From contig JAUSZU010000001.1 of NCBI GenBank assembly GCA_030817875.1, positions 1,302,001 through 1,366,000 on the forward strand: a stretch of DNA of 64,000 bases, written 5' to 3'. The position numbers and the translations under genes were made by a program. The notes beneath the pieces are model-generated. The model worked only from the letters and a program-made list of their open reading frames with translations, had not been told where the DNA came from and made no database searches. Within the stretch, counting starts at the first letter, position 1. Each line of letters begins with the position of its first letter. Of the stretch, positions 1 to 8,686 are shown in pieces. The DNA comes from Flavobacterium sp. W4I14. Its GTDB lineage: Bacteria; Bacteroidota; Bacteroidia; Sphingobacteriales; Sphingobacteriaceae.

Positions 1-1593
1 GTTGCCAAATTTCAGAAAACCATCGTCGAAGCAGTTAAAAAGGCGTACCCTGCAAGTGTACGGATGTGGGGCTTCGATGTACAGCAAAACCAAAGAACCA
101 GTGCTCAATTTAGTGGGGTGGTAGTGAGTACCGATGGCTACATCTTAACGGCAGCACACACCATTTTGCCCGGTAAAAATTATAAGGTTTTTTTTCCTGA
201 TGGCCGCGAATGCATCGCGCTGGCACTTGGTAAAATAGAAAATAAAGAGACGCCAGGCATTCCGGATGTAGGCATGATGAAAATTACCGATAAAGGCACC
301 TATCCATTTGCGGAGATGGGTTATTCAGCAAGTTTGCTTAAAAACGAACCTTGTATCAGCATTTCTTATCCTGAAAGTTTGAACCAAACCCTACCAACTT
401 TAAGATTAGGCAATGTTGCAGAAGTGAAAAATGAATATGGTTTTATCCGCTCCACCTGCAAAATGGAACCAGGTGATTCTGGTGGCCCACTATTTGATTA
501 TTATGGCCGTGTAATCGGGTTGCACAGTGCCATTGATGTCTCAGAAGAAATGAATTTCGAAATTCCTGTTGACCTTTATCGTTGCTATTGGACGGCTTTA
601 AACAGCGAAAAACTTTATACCGCTTTCCCAGAAAAGAAGGATAGCGTGAAAACAGATCCCTTGTTTTTGCAATTACAGAAAGAAAGCAAACAAAAGGCTT
701 TACATCCTGATTTTGATATGCCAAGGCTTAAAAACAGCTGCTTTTCCATCAAAAGTATGATGAAAGGAAAAAACCAGGATATTTACGCCACTTTATTGAA
801 TGTTGGTACAGCAAATGGAGCTAAAAAACAGTTTCTACTTAGTAAAAACACAATGGTTGGTGAACAAGCAAAATGTGATGTTAATGGAGTTATGGTGCCA
901 ATTAAGTTAATTGGAAAAGATCAGGAAAACGACCTGGTTTTATTTGAACTTGGCCAACGGATAACCGGTGGAATTGATTTAAATATTAGCGACAGCGTTA
1001 AGATAGAAATGGGTAAACTTCTTTATAGCATTGATCCCGACGGTAAAGTGGTGCACAGTGTTTTGGGCAGTACGCTATTTAATTTACCGAAAATTAACAG
1101 TCAACCTTATTTGGGCGCAATGGTGGTTTATAATTCCAGCCCCGTTCAGTTTTCGTTAATCAAAGCAGGCAGTCCGGCAGAAAAAGCGGGAATAAAAGTT
1201 GGCGATGAAATGATCAGCATGAATGGTAAACCAATAAAAAAAGCAGGCGATTTCGCCCCGGAAATAATGAAGTATTGGGCAGATGACGAAGTTACTTTTG
1301 AATGGGGAAATGCTTCGGGTAAGATGAGTAAAACACTAAAACTAGAGGGACGGGGTCAGTCGGTATTTAATCATCCGGCAGATAAATTTGAAGGTGGAAA
1401 GTCGGAGCGAAGAGATGGTTTTAATGCTGTTTTTACACACGATGCAGCTATTAAAGCCAATGCCTGTGGTTCGCCTGTTTTCGATTGGCAAGGCAGTTTT
1501 TGTGGGATTAACATCGCCAGGTTTAGCCGAACTACTACTGTTTTGGTACCGAAGAAAACGATAATAGATTTTGTTTTGAAGACTATTCTGTAG
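1..1593 (+). CDS. Periplasmic S1C-type serine protease with PDZ domain (5' truncated)
   Basis: The reading frame is open from base 1 through the first ATG at 64, so the gene starts outside the window and its signal peptide is not visible. Counting from the ATG at 64, a trypsin-like triad is present: His32 in TAAHT, Asp68 in PDVGMM and Ser139 in GDSGGP. A PDZ domain follows at about residues 350-430 (core AGSPAEKAGIKVGDEMISMN). On either side of the PDZ there are weak traces of a second, probably inactive trypsin-like fold: DQENDLVLFEL before it and ACGSPVFDWQG after it, the latter in the place of a GDSGGP motif. HtrA/S1C relatives degrade or sense misfolded envelope proteins, but the substrate here is unknown. 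It is followed by a repeat-rich gap and looks monocistronic at its 3' side. Confidence 0.85.
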   Translation, partial: VAKFQKTIVEAVKKAYPASVRMWGFDVQQNQRTSAQFSGVVVSTDGYILTAAHTILPGKNYKVFFPDGRECIALALGKIENKETPGIPDVGMMKITDKGTYPFAEMGYSASLLKNEPCISISYPESLNQTLPTLRLGNVAEVKNEYGFIRSTCKMEPGDSGGPLFDYYGRVIGLHSAIDVSEEMNFEIPVDLYRCYWTALNSEKLYTAFPEKKDSVKTDPLFLQLQKESKQKALHPDFDMPRLKNSCFSIKSMMKGKNQDIYATLLNVGTANGAKKQFLLSKNTMVGEQAKCDVNGVMVPIKLIGKDQENDLVLFELGQRITGGIDLNISDSVKIEMGKLLYSIDPDGKVVHSVLGSTLFNLPKINSQPYLGAMVVYNSSPVQFSLIKAGSPAEKAGIKVGDEMISMNGKPIKKAGDFAPEIMKYWADDEVTFEWGNASGKMSKTLKLEGRGQSVFNHPADKFEGGKSERRDGFNAVFTHDAAIKANACGSPVFDWQGSFCGINIARFSRTTTVLVPKKTIIDFVLKTIL

Positions 1594-2084
1594 CTTGGTT
1601 TTCGCCACGGAAACACAGAAGTCACGGAATTTATAGTGGTCGGTGTTTCACCGACCACTGCGAGGATTTATTACCTAACATATTTCGGTCGGTGAGAGAC
1701 CGACCGATAAGGAAATCTCCTCAGATTATCGTCATTGTGAGAAGGCTTTTCAGCCGGCGAAGCAATCTTACAACGCTCGCTACTAGCGTACGCATTAAGA
1801 TTGCTTCGTTCCTTGCAAGGATGATTTTTCTTCCACAACCCCGGTTAAATAAACCTTATTGTAGCGGCTATCCTTTTTGTTGCAAGACTATAATCGTTTA
1901 TGCAATTGATTCTCAAAAAGATAGAAGCGGAAAGAAGGACTGCCTAAACCGAAGAGCGCTGCGCCTGCTTTCTAAAACGGTACGTTATGCATAATTATTC
2001 TTTCTAGTAGGTGGTGTATCACCGACCACTGAGGAAGATTCTTCACTGCGTTCAGAATGACAACTAAGGAATGAAACGATGAGT
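1594..2084. repeat. Intergenic cluster of palindromic repeats
   Basis: This gap has no convincing gene. It holds a perfect 11-bp stem at 1635-1645/1649-1659 (AGTGGTCGGTG and its complement), a second 8-bp stem at 1686-1693/1699-1706 (CGGTCGGT), and a 13-bp stem at 1758-1770/1796-1808 (CGAAGCAATCTTA with its complement). An imperfect copy of the first palindrome lies near 2008-2030. The 1732-1830 part resembles the repeats at 11612-11725 and 35015-35055. Such REP-like palindromes are typically found between genes and may act as terminators or mRNA stabilisers; that role is inferred. Confidence 0.7.
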
Positions 2085-3356
2085 CTATTTCTTCAGCAAG
2101 GTATCAATCTCTGTATTAAATTCTTTCACAAATTCATCATAAAATTTACCGGTTGCCGGACCGTTAAAACCCGTATGGATCTGTGCTACATTGCCTTGTT
2201 TATCAATAATTATAGTTGTTGGAAACGATAAAAAAGAATCGAGTGCTGGCAACGATTCCGATACGGCCTGTTTATCGGCAGTACCTGCAATAACTTGGTC
2301 ATATTCGATGCCAAAGCGTTCGCGGAAACGCGTCATCACCTTTTTTGCATATTCAGGTTCGGTTGAGCGCTCATAATGCAAAGCAATAATTTCTACACCA
2401 CGTTTCTTGTTTTCTTTATACCAGGGCGCAATAAAGGTAGCTTCATCAACACAATTTGGGCACCAGCTTCCAGTTATGGTTAAAATCACCACCTTGTTTT
2501 TATATTTTTCATTCTTTAACGAAATCTTTTTGCCGTTTACATCAAGAAAGCTAAAATCAAGCGTTTTGTATCCTTTTTTCAGGTAGGTAAGTTTGTAAGG
2601 ATCGGGCAGGGCAGCATCTTTATTTTTAGTTCCGGTAAAAGGCTGGCTTCCCCTTGCACCTAAAATTTCGCCGGTTAATGAGCCATCTGCGTGGAAAGTT
2701 CCTTTGTAATAGGAAGGAGAGGAGCCAATAAAGCTCGAAAGTTGAAATTCATTTCCTTCTACTACACCTTCAAGATAACGCGAATCGCCTGTTACACGTA
2801 GAAAAGTGCCAGTAAGTTTATTACCCGTTTGCTTAAATAAACCTACGGTTTTTTCTTCCTTACCATTTGGCGATTTAAAAACTACATCATAACTGCCAGA
2901 ATAATCTGCGGTTGCAGGTTTATCTGCTGTTTTAAAACGGTAATTTTTCCTTTCAGCAACGATTACCAAAGGTTTGCCGGCTTTATCCTGTTTCCTTAAT
3001 GTGCCTGTTAATTGATCACCATTTATCGCAAATGCGAGTTCATTATCAAATTGATCCAGTTTTACAAAAAGCGAATCGGCTGTTTGTTTTACTAGGCCAC
3101 CTTCGAAACTTTCTTCAGCATTGCGGAAATATAATTTCTGCTGACCGCTTTTTTCGTTGATTTCGAAGTTAAAAGGGATTTCTAATCCTTCATTTACCTT
3201 GGCTATTCCACGCCAGTTACCGAGTGCAACAAAAGCATTTTGTTTTTTCTCTTTGCGCTTTGCTGATTGATTATTTGTTAGTGCAATCTGGTTCTGAGCG
3301 TATGTGAAAGTTATTGATATAGCCAATCCGGCTGTTAAAAGGGATTTTAGTTTCAT
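2085..3356 (-). CDS. TlpA/ResA-like thioredoxin-fold protein
   Basis: The 423-residue protein starts with a signal peptide (about residues 1-20, ending TYAQ). A large beta-rich N-terminal region (about 40-260) has no clear family. The C-terminal 150 residues form a TlpA/AhpC-type thioredoxin domain with the active site GSWCPNC, which could reduce or isomerise disulfides in the periplasm. The proline-containing segment FPTTIIIDKQG is the usual cis-Pro region. The gene diverges from the SAM-riboswitch-controlled SusC/SusD unit, so the two promoters lie back to back. Redox partner and substrate are not visible in the sequence. Confidence 0.85.
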   Translation of the reverse strand: MKLKSLLTAGLAISITFTYAQNQIALTNNQSAKRKEKKQNAFVALGNWRGIAKVNEGLEIPFNFEINEKSGQQKLYFRNAEESFEGGLVKQTADSLFVKLDQFDNELAFAINGDQLTGTLRKQDKAGKPLVIVAERKNYRFKTADKPATADYSGSYDVVFKSPNGKEEKTVGLFKQTGNKLTGTFLRVTGDSRYLEGVVEGNEFQLSSFIGSSPSYYKGTFHADGSLTGEILGARGSQPFTGTKNKDAALPDPYKLTYLKKGYKTLDFSFLDVNGKKISLKNEKYKNKVVILTITGSWCPNCVDEATFIAPWYKENKKRGVEIIALHYERSTEPEYAKKVMTRFRERFGIEYDQVIAGTADKQAVSESLPALDSFLSFPTTIIIDKQGNVAQIHTGFNGPATGKFYDEFVKEFNTEIDTLLKK

Positions 3357-3370
3357 TGGGATGTGTATTT

Positions 3371-3396
3371 GTCGACTAAACTAGTAGACAAAGATA
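3371..3396 (-). promoter_or_regulatory. Putative promoter and dyad operator of the TlpA-like gene
   Basis: On the minus strand, 3396-3389 reads TATCTTTG, a match to the Bacteroidetes -7 element TAnnTTTG. The imperfect palindrome GTCGACTA-aac-TAGTAGAC at 3371-3389 lies just downstream of it, about where transcription would start, so it could be a regulator site. No well-spaced -33 TTG is seen. This is inference from motif match and position. Confidence 0.4.
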
Positions 3397-3468
3397 TGGA
3401 TGTAATTGGCAAAGAAAAAATATTTCAATAAAAATCTATAAAAACTATAGGATAAATGGAATAAGTTA

Positions 3469-3476
3469 TACCTTTG
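3469..3476 (+). promoter_or_regulatory. Putative -7 promoter element for the SAM-I leader
   Basis: TACCTTTG matches the Bacteroidetes primary-sigma -7 consensus TAnnTTTG. A start site expected about 5-8 bases downstream would place the 5' end just before the SAM-I aptamer at 3494, which fits. A clear -33 TTG is not visible. Confidence 0.55.
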
Positions 3477-3493
3477 CAGCAGTTATTTTAAAA

Positions 3494-3625
3494 TACTTAT
3501 CAAGAAAGGCGGAGGGAATGGCCCTGTGAAGCCTTAGCAACCATCTAATTTTAGAAATGGTGCTAATTCCATCTCAGATGAATCTGGGGTAGTTAAGTCA
3601 GTTGATTGCGTTATCCTTATAAGAA
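3494..3625 (+). ncRNA. SAM-I (S-box) riboswitch aptamer
   Basis: The stretch contains the conserved S-box core in the right order: CTTATCAAGAAAGGCGGAGG, then GGCCCTGTGAAGCC, TTAGCAACC, a P3-type stem (CCATCTAATTTTAGAAATGG) and GGTGCTAATTCC. ATAAG near 3619-3624 can pair with CTTAT at the 5' end to close P1. SAM-I RNAs bind S-adenosylmethionine and normally switch off methionine or sulfur genes when SAM is plentiful. It sits on the + strand 300 bases ahead of a SusC/SusD pair rather than a biosynthetic gene. The P4 region is less typical, so the exact 3' boundary is uncertain. Confidence 0.88.
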
Positions 3626-3631
3626 TATATG

Positions 3632-3665
3632 GAGCACTTCTGATTTATGGGGTGCTTTTTTTTTG
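3632..3665 (+). terminator. Intrinsic terminator, expression platform of the SAM-I riboswitch
   Basis: AGCACTTC and GGGGTGCT flank a short loop, pair with G-U wobbles and are followed by a run of nine T. It lies directly after the aptamer, as expected for transcription termination when SAM is bound. Confidence 0.75.
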
Positions 3666-3714
3666 CCCCAATGCACGCTTGAAAAGTAAATACGGTTTAA
3701 AGAAAATCATTCAA

Positions 3715-3789
3715 ATGAAAAAGACAGACGAGCTGAAAGCCATTAATGTAAACCTTAACGCATGCTTCCGAATGCGTGAAGCCTGTTAA
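3715..3789 (+). CDS. Putative 24-residue leader peptide with Cys codons
   Basis: A short open frame starts ATGAAAAAGACAGAC and ends with residues NACFRMREAC followed by TAA. Its last codons (GCC TGT TAA) form the 5' arm of the terminator at 3781-3816. Upstream, ACGCAT (3758-3763) can pair with ATGCGT (3772-3777), and GCTTC (3764-3768) can instead pair with GAAGC (3778-3782), which would compete with the terminator. This is the layout of a translation-coupled attenuator: ribosome position on the Cys or Met codons would decide which hairpin forms. Translation itself is unproven, and I do not recognise the peptide family. Confidence 0.5.
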   Translation: MKKTDELKAINVNLNACFRMREAC

Positions 3790-3816
3790 AATTGCTCCAT
3801 TTTAACAGGCTTTTTT
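3781..3816 (+). terminator. Strong intrinsic terminator overlapping the leader ORF stop
   Basis: GCCTGTTAAAAT (3781-3792) and ATTTTAACAGGC (3799-3810) form a perfect 12-bp stem with a 6-base loop, extendable by AA/TT at the base, followed by TTTTTT. It is the second terminator between the promoter at 3469 and the SusC start at 3924, so SusC/SusD expression must pass both. Confidence 0.85.
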
Positions 3817-3923
3817 AGGCTTACAATTCCTTTATTCTCTTTAAAAACAAACACGGTTTTAGCCGTGGTGGAATTGTTTTGCCCAAAAATATTATCCCTT
3901 TTTAACTAATTAACTACACACTT

Positions 3924-6900
3924 ATGTTTAAAAATTTAAAATCAATAACGTTTATCCTGCTGCTGTTCCTGGTACAAAAGCTTTCCGCTCAGGATGTAAC
4001 GGTTACCGGAACGGTGAAATCGGCAGATGGTGAAACACTCCCTGGTGTTTCCGTTTTAATAAAAGAAACCAAACAAGCCACCATTTCTGATGCAAAAGGA
4101 GCTTTTTCTATTACTGCACCAGATAAAGGCACATTGGTATTTTCTTATATCGGTTTTAAGAGCCAGGAAATACAGATCAATAAAAATGCCGGCCCCATTT
4201 CGATCATTCTTCAGTCAAGCGATAATGCACTGGATGAGGTAGTGGTTACTGCATTGGGTATTTCAAGGCAGAAGAAATCGCTTGGTTATGCTGTTCAAGA
4301 ATTAAAAGGACAAGATTTGGCCGAAGCTAAAGAGTCTAACCTGGTAAATGCACTGGCCGGAAAAATAGCAGGTGTAAGGGTAACCAATAGCCAGGGGAGC
4401 ATGGGTTCCTCGCGTGTGGTCATCAGGGGAGAAACATCTATTGCCGGAAATAACCAGCCATTATTTGTGGTTGATGGGATTCCGGTAGATAATTCTCAGT
4501 TAAATTCGGCTGGGGCAAGAGATTACGCCAATACCATTTCGGACATTAATCCGGAAGATATAGAATCGATGAGTGTGTTAAAAGGACCAAATGCCGCTGC
4601 ACTATATGGCTCTAGGGCTGCAGCAGGGGTTATCCTCATTAAAACCAAAACGGGTAAATCTAAAAAAGGATTAGGTATTGCCATTAACTCAAACGCGGTT
4701 TTAGAAACCTTGCTTACGCTGCCCGTGTATCAAAATGCCTTCGGTCAGGGATCGGAAGGCAAATTTAGCTATATAGATGGCGCAGGTAAAGGCATTAACG
4801 ATGGAGTAGATGAAAGCTGGGGGCCAAAACTGGACGGCAGATTAATTCCTCAGTTTTTTTCGAAAGGAGTAGCTGTTCCGTTTGTGGCACATCCTGATAA
4901 TGTGCGCGATTTCTTCCAAACCGGATATTCATTAAACAATGGGGTATCTATTGCAGATGCGGGCGAAAAGTACGACTTCCGATTATCGTACAATAACCTT
5001 AAACAGGTGGGTATAGTGCCTAACTCTGGTCAGGGCAAAAATTCGTTTGTATTGAATACTACAGTAAAAGTAACACCCAAATTAAGTTTAACGGCAAACG
5101 CAAATTATAGCAAACTTAATTCTGATAATTTACCTGGAACAGGCGGTTCAAGGTCAACCAGTACCATGTTACAGTTTACCTGGTTCGGCCGTCAGGTTGA
5201 TATTAACCAATTGAAAGATTATTTGGACGAAAATGGAAAAACGTTTAACTGGAACAATAGCTATTACAGCAATCCATATTGGGTAGCTTACGAAAATACA
5301 GTATCGCAAAACCGCAGCCGGATTATTGGAAGTTTAGCCCTGAATTATAAGATTATTGATGGACTTGATTTCAATTTCAGATCAGGGACTGATTATTACA
5401 ACGATAGACGTAAAGTTAGGATTGCCTATGGTACCAATGGAACGCCTTTCGGCTCTTATACTGAGAGTGCCTTTACAGTAAGTGAAAATAACACAGATGC
5501 GACATTAAACTTTAACAAACAGTTAAATGATGATTTTAGCCTCGAATTGTTAGGTGGTGGTAACATCCGCAGGCAATATATCGAGCAGAACGATCAAAGT
5601 GCACCTAAATTGGCCATCGCAGGACTGTATACCCTTAAAAACTCTCGTGATCCCCTGATTTCATCAAATAATTTATCTAGATTAAAATCTTACAGTGTTT
5701 ATGCCTCTGGACAGCTTGGTTTCAGAAATTACCTTTTTGCCAACATCACTGCACGTAACGATTGGTCATCTACCTTGCCGGCGCAGAACAGGTCGTATTT
5801 TTATCCGTCATTTAACGGAAGTTTTGTAGCAACCGAAGCATTTGACATTAAAAGTGAAGCACTTAATTATTTGAAAATACGTGGGGGCTGGTCTAAAGTA
5901 GGTAAAGATGCAGATCCTTATCGTTTGATCAATACTTATGCATTTAGTGCGCCATTTAACGCAAACCCTCAGCTTACCACAAGTAATATCGATCTTAATC
6001 CTAACCTTAAACCAGAAACTACCACTTCAACAGAACTGGGCGTTGAGGCTGTTTTCTTTAACAAAAGGTTACGTTTCGATTTAAGTGCATACAATACCAA
6101 TAGTTACAATCAGATTTTAGCTGCCGATGTAAGTCAAAGTACCGGATTTAGCTCAAAACTGCTTAATGCCGGAAAAATAAACAACAAAGGCATAGAAGCA
6201 CAGTTGGGCATTACACCAATTAAAAAACAGTTTATCTGGGATATTGATTTCAATTTCGCTGCAAACAGGAGTAGGGTAATTGAACTCGATGCGGAGAAAT
6301 TATTAACGAATTACATTGTCGCTACCAATTCAGCGCAGGTGATTGCTACCGTTGGACAACCTTATGGATCGCTTTTCGGAACTGCATTTTTAAGGGATGG
6401 CAATGGTAATATTATTGTAAATGCGACAGGTGCACCGGCAACAAACCCTACCAAACAGGTATTGGGAAAATATACACCAGATTGGATTGGTGGGGTGTAC
6501 AATACTTTCACGTATAAAGGTATAAGCTTAGGTGTATTGGTTGATGCAAGTATTGGTGGTTCTATTTACAACGGTACTTATGCCACAGGCACTTATACCG
6601 GAGTTTTAGCCTCTACATTGCCAGGAAGAGCAGCAGAATACGGTGGTATTTCTTACTATTATCCAGATAATAAAAAGGAAAATGGCACCGTTAGGGTAAA
6701 CGGAGCCGCTCCGGCAGGTGTAACGGTTTATGATGATGGGATTGTTTTTGATGGCGTAACTAGCGATGGTAAACGTAATGAAAAAGTGTTACCTGCCCAA
6801 CAATATTATAAATCGTTCAGGAATATCGATGAAGCAAATATATTCGATGCCTCTTACGTTAAACTTCGAGAAGTTAAGCTTAGTTACAATTTGCCGGCCA

Positions 6901-7091
6901 AATGGATCCGTCCGCTAAGTTTGCAAGGGGTTTCTGTATCACTTGTTGGCCGTAACCTTTGGATTATTCACCGCAATACAGTTGATATTGATCCGGAAGT
7001 AGCCTTTAATACTGGCAACGGACAGGGGTTGGAAAGCCTTTCTAACCCGAGCACACGCAGTTACGGTATCAACCTGAATGTTAAATTTTAA
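3924..7091 (+). CDS. SusC/RagA-family TonB-linked outer membrane receptor
   Basis: 1055 residues. A signal peptide (1-22, ending LSAQ) is followed by a carboxypeptidase-regulatory-like beta-sandwich (about 25-105, with TLPGVSVLIKET), a plug domain (about 110-235, with ALAGKIAGVRV and LFVVDGIPVDNSQ) and a large beta-barrel ending in a C-terminal Phe (NLNVKF). SusC proteins import oligomeric or bulky nutrients across the outer membrane with a SusD lid lipoprotein, using TonB energy. The partner SusD gene starts 11 bases later. Control by the SAM-I leader upstream suggests that the ligand is a sulfur- or methionine-containing compound, possibly peptides, rather than a polysaccharide. No glycoside hydrolase is in this unit, which supports that reading but does not prove it. 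Confidence 0.93.
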   Translation: MFKNLKSITFILLLFLVQKLSAQDVTVTGTVKSADGETLPGVSVLIKETKQATISDAKGAFSITAPDKGTLVFSYIGFKSQEIQINKNAGPISIILQSSDNALDEVVVTALGISRQKKSLGYAVQELKGQDLAEAKESNLVNALAGKIAGVRVTNSQGSMGSSRVVIRGETSIAGNNQPLFVVDGIPVDNSQLNSAGARDYANTISDINPEDIESMSVLKGPNAAALYGSRAAAGVILIKTKTGKSKKGLGIAINSNAVLETLLTLPVYQNAFGQGSEGKFSYIDGAGKGINDGVDESWGPKLDGRLIPQFFSKGVAVPFVAHPDNVRDFFQTGYSLNNGVSIADAGEKYDFRLSYNNLKQVGIVPNSGQGKNSFVLNTTVKVTPKLSLTANANYSKLNSDNLPGTGGSRSTSTMLQFTWFGRQVDINQLKDYLDENGKTFNWNNSYYSNPYWVAYENTVSQNRSRIIGSLALNYKIIDGLDFNFRSGTDYYNDRRKVRIAYGTNGTPFGSYTESAFTVSENNTDATLNFNKQLNDDFSLELLGGGNIRRQYIEQNDQSAPKLAIAGLYTLKNSRDPLISSNNLSRLKSYSVYASGQLGFRNYLFANITARNDWSSTLPAQNRSYFYPSFNGSFVATEAFDIKSEALNYLKIRGGWSKVGKDADPYRLINTYAFSAPFNANPQLTTSNIDLNPNLKPETTTSTELGVEAVFFNKRLRFDLSAYNTNSYNQILAADVSQSTGFSSKLLNAGKINNKGIEAQLGITPIKKQFIWDIDFNFAANRSRVIELDAEKLLTNYIVATNSAQVIATVGQPYGSLFGTAFLRDGNGNIIVNATGAPATNPTKQVLGKYTPDWIGGVYNTFTYKGISLGVLVDASIGGSIYNGTYATGTYTGVLASTLPGRAAEYGGISYYYPDNKKENGTVRVNGAAPAGVTVYDDGIVFDGVTSDGKRNEKVLPAQQYYKSFRNIDEANIFDASYVKLREVKLSYNLPAKWIRPLSLQGVSVSLVGRNLWIIHRNTVDIDPEVAFNTGNGQGLESLSNPSTRSYGINLNVKF

Positions 7092-7102
7092 ATCTGACCA
7101 TC

Positions 7103-8541
7103 ATGAAAAATAAAAAACTATATATACTAGCCATTCTGGCAATTGCATTTTCATCTTGTAATAAAGAGCTTGATGAGGTGAATATTAATCCGAATGCTCC
7201 AGAAATTCCACAACCTGATTATTTACTTACGGGTACCACTAAAACAACAGCCGATACGTATTGGGGGGTAACCAATAATATGAACTCAAGCTTGCTTTTT
7301 GCACAACATTGGGCTAAAGTTCAGTATACAGAAGAAGATCGGTTTATCTTTTCGAACAGTAGCTTTACCTCTTTATGGTCTACGGGCTACGCACAAAGTA
7401 TTGCTGGCTTTAATAAAATTATCGAACTAGGCGATGCACAAGGCAATCCAAACTATACAGGAGTTGCACTTGTGTTAAGGTCTTGGGTATTTTTGTGTTA
7501 CTTACCGACGCTTATGGGGATATACCATATTCACAGGCTGGAAAAATTAAACAGTTTGTTACGCCGGTTTACGATAAACAAAAGGATGTTTATTATGGTA
7601 TTCTTAACGATTTAAAGACTGCTCAGGCAACTTTAGATCCAGCCTCAGGAAAAGTTGTAAGTGGAGATGTAATTTATAGTGGCAATATTGCTTTATGGAA
7701 AAAGTTTGCCAATTCTTTACGTCTTCGTATCGCTTTACGCATTGCAGATAAAGAGCCATCTAAAGCTAAACAGGTAATTGATGAAATACTTGCAGAAGGT
7801 GGCACCTATATTAATAGCAAATCAGAGAACGCACAACTGTTTTACAGTGATTCACCTCAGCAAAATCCGGTAGCAGCCTCATTTGAAACCAGGAATGATT
7901 ACCGGATCAGCAAAACCATCGTGGATAAACTTTTTTCACTAAATGATCCAAGACTATCAGTTTATGCAAGTAAAACTGATAACGCTACACCTCAAACGTA
8001 TGTAGGCATTCCAAATGGCTCAACAAATTCAGAAGCCAGTACAATAGGCTTAGCAAATTCTTCCAGACCAGGAACTTACTTTTTAGCACCAAAAGCACCT
8101 GCAGTGATTTTTAGCTATGCCGAACTGCTTTTTGATAGGGCAGAAGCCGCTGCAAGAGGCTATACTACCGAAAATGCAGCTGATCTATATAAACAGGCCA
8201 TCAGGGCATCATTTGATCAATACAATATAGGTGGAAGTGCTGTTGATGATTATATTAATCAGGCTGCAGTACAATATGATGCTGGTAATTATAAAAAATC
8301 AATCGGTGAGCAAAAATGGATTGCTTTATTTGGTCAGGGTTTAGAAGCCTGGACAGAGCAGAGAAGGTTAGATTATCCGCAATTAACTGCATCTGTTAAT
8401 ACTGTGTTGAATGGCAAAATTCCGGTACGTTTTATTTATCCAGGTTCTGAACAATCGTTAAACGGACAGAATTATAAAAATGCGGTGAGCAGCCAGGGCG
8501 CAGATTTATTAACCACTAAACTTTGGTTTGATGCTTTTTAA
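7103..8541 (+). pseudogene. SusD-like outer membrane lipoprotein, one-base frameshift
   Basis: The N-terminal part (7103 to about 7490) has a lipoprotein signal peptide (FSSCNKEL) and the start of a SusD-like_2-type protein (NINPNAPEIPQPDYLLTGT). After RSWVF the frame is lost; the continuation VLLTDAYGDIPYSQAGK is found in the -1 frame and runs to 8541. The break falls at the T run 7490-7494; one more T would restore a single protein of about 480 residues, the normal length of the family. The codon pattern on both sides looks intact, so this is either a recent mutation or a sequencing error. It is the surface lipoprotein partner of the SusC at 3924-7091. Confidence 0.85.
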
Positions 8542-8560
8542 TCTAATAGTGCTAATAATG

Positions 8561-8584
8561 GTGTCAGATGTTACCATCTGACAC
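8561..8584. repeat. Palindromic repeat, CAGATG family
   Basis: GTGTCAGATG (8561-8570) and CATCTGACAC (8575-8584) form a perfect 10-bp stem around the loop TTAC. Related palindromes occur at 9014-9040, 35085-35108 and 35149-35170. Confidence 0.7.
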
Positions 8585-8591
8585 TAAAAGC

Positions 8592-8628
8592 AAAAAACGT
8601 CCTGAATTTATATCGGGACGTTTTTTTG
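8592..8628. terminator. Bidirectional intrinsic terminator
   Basis: AAAAAACGTCC (8592-8602) pairs with GGACGTTTTTT (8616-8626). The stem has T runs on both strands and separates the SusD-like gene (+) from the convergent small gene at 8687-8887 (-). Confidence 0.8.
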
Positions 8629-8686
8629 TTTTTTACAATTAAACAAAAAGATAGACCTGTTCAGGTTCCTTTCTTTTAATTGGTAT

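Noticed and set aside
1692..1994. 100-codon open frame in the first repeat region
   Set aside because: It runs through palindromic repeats, has a random composition with many Arg/Ser and no family, so it is a chance frame.
7483..7500. Programmed -1 frameshift in the SusD gene
   Set aside because: The site ATTTTTG is not a canonical slippery heptamer and no stimulatory structure was seen; a one-base indel is simpler.
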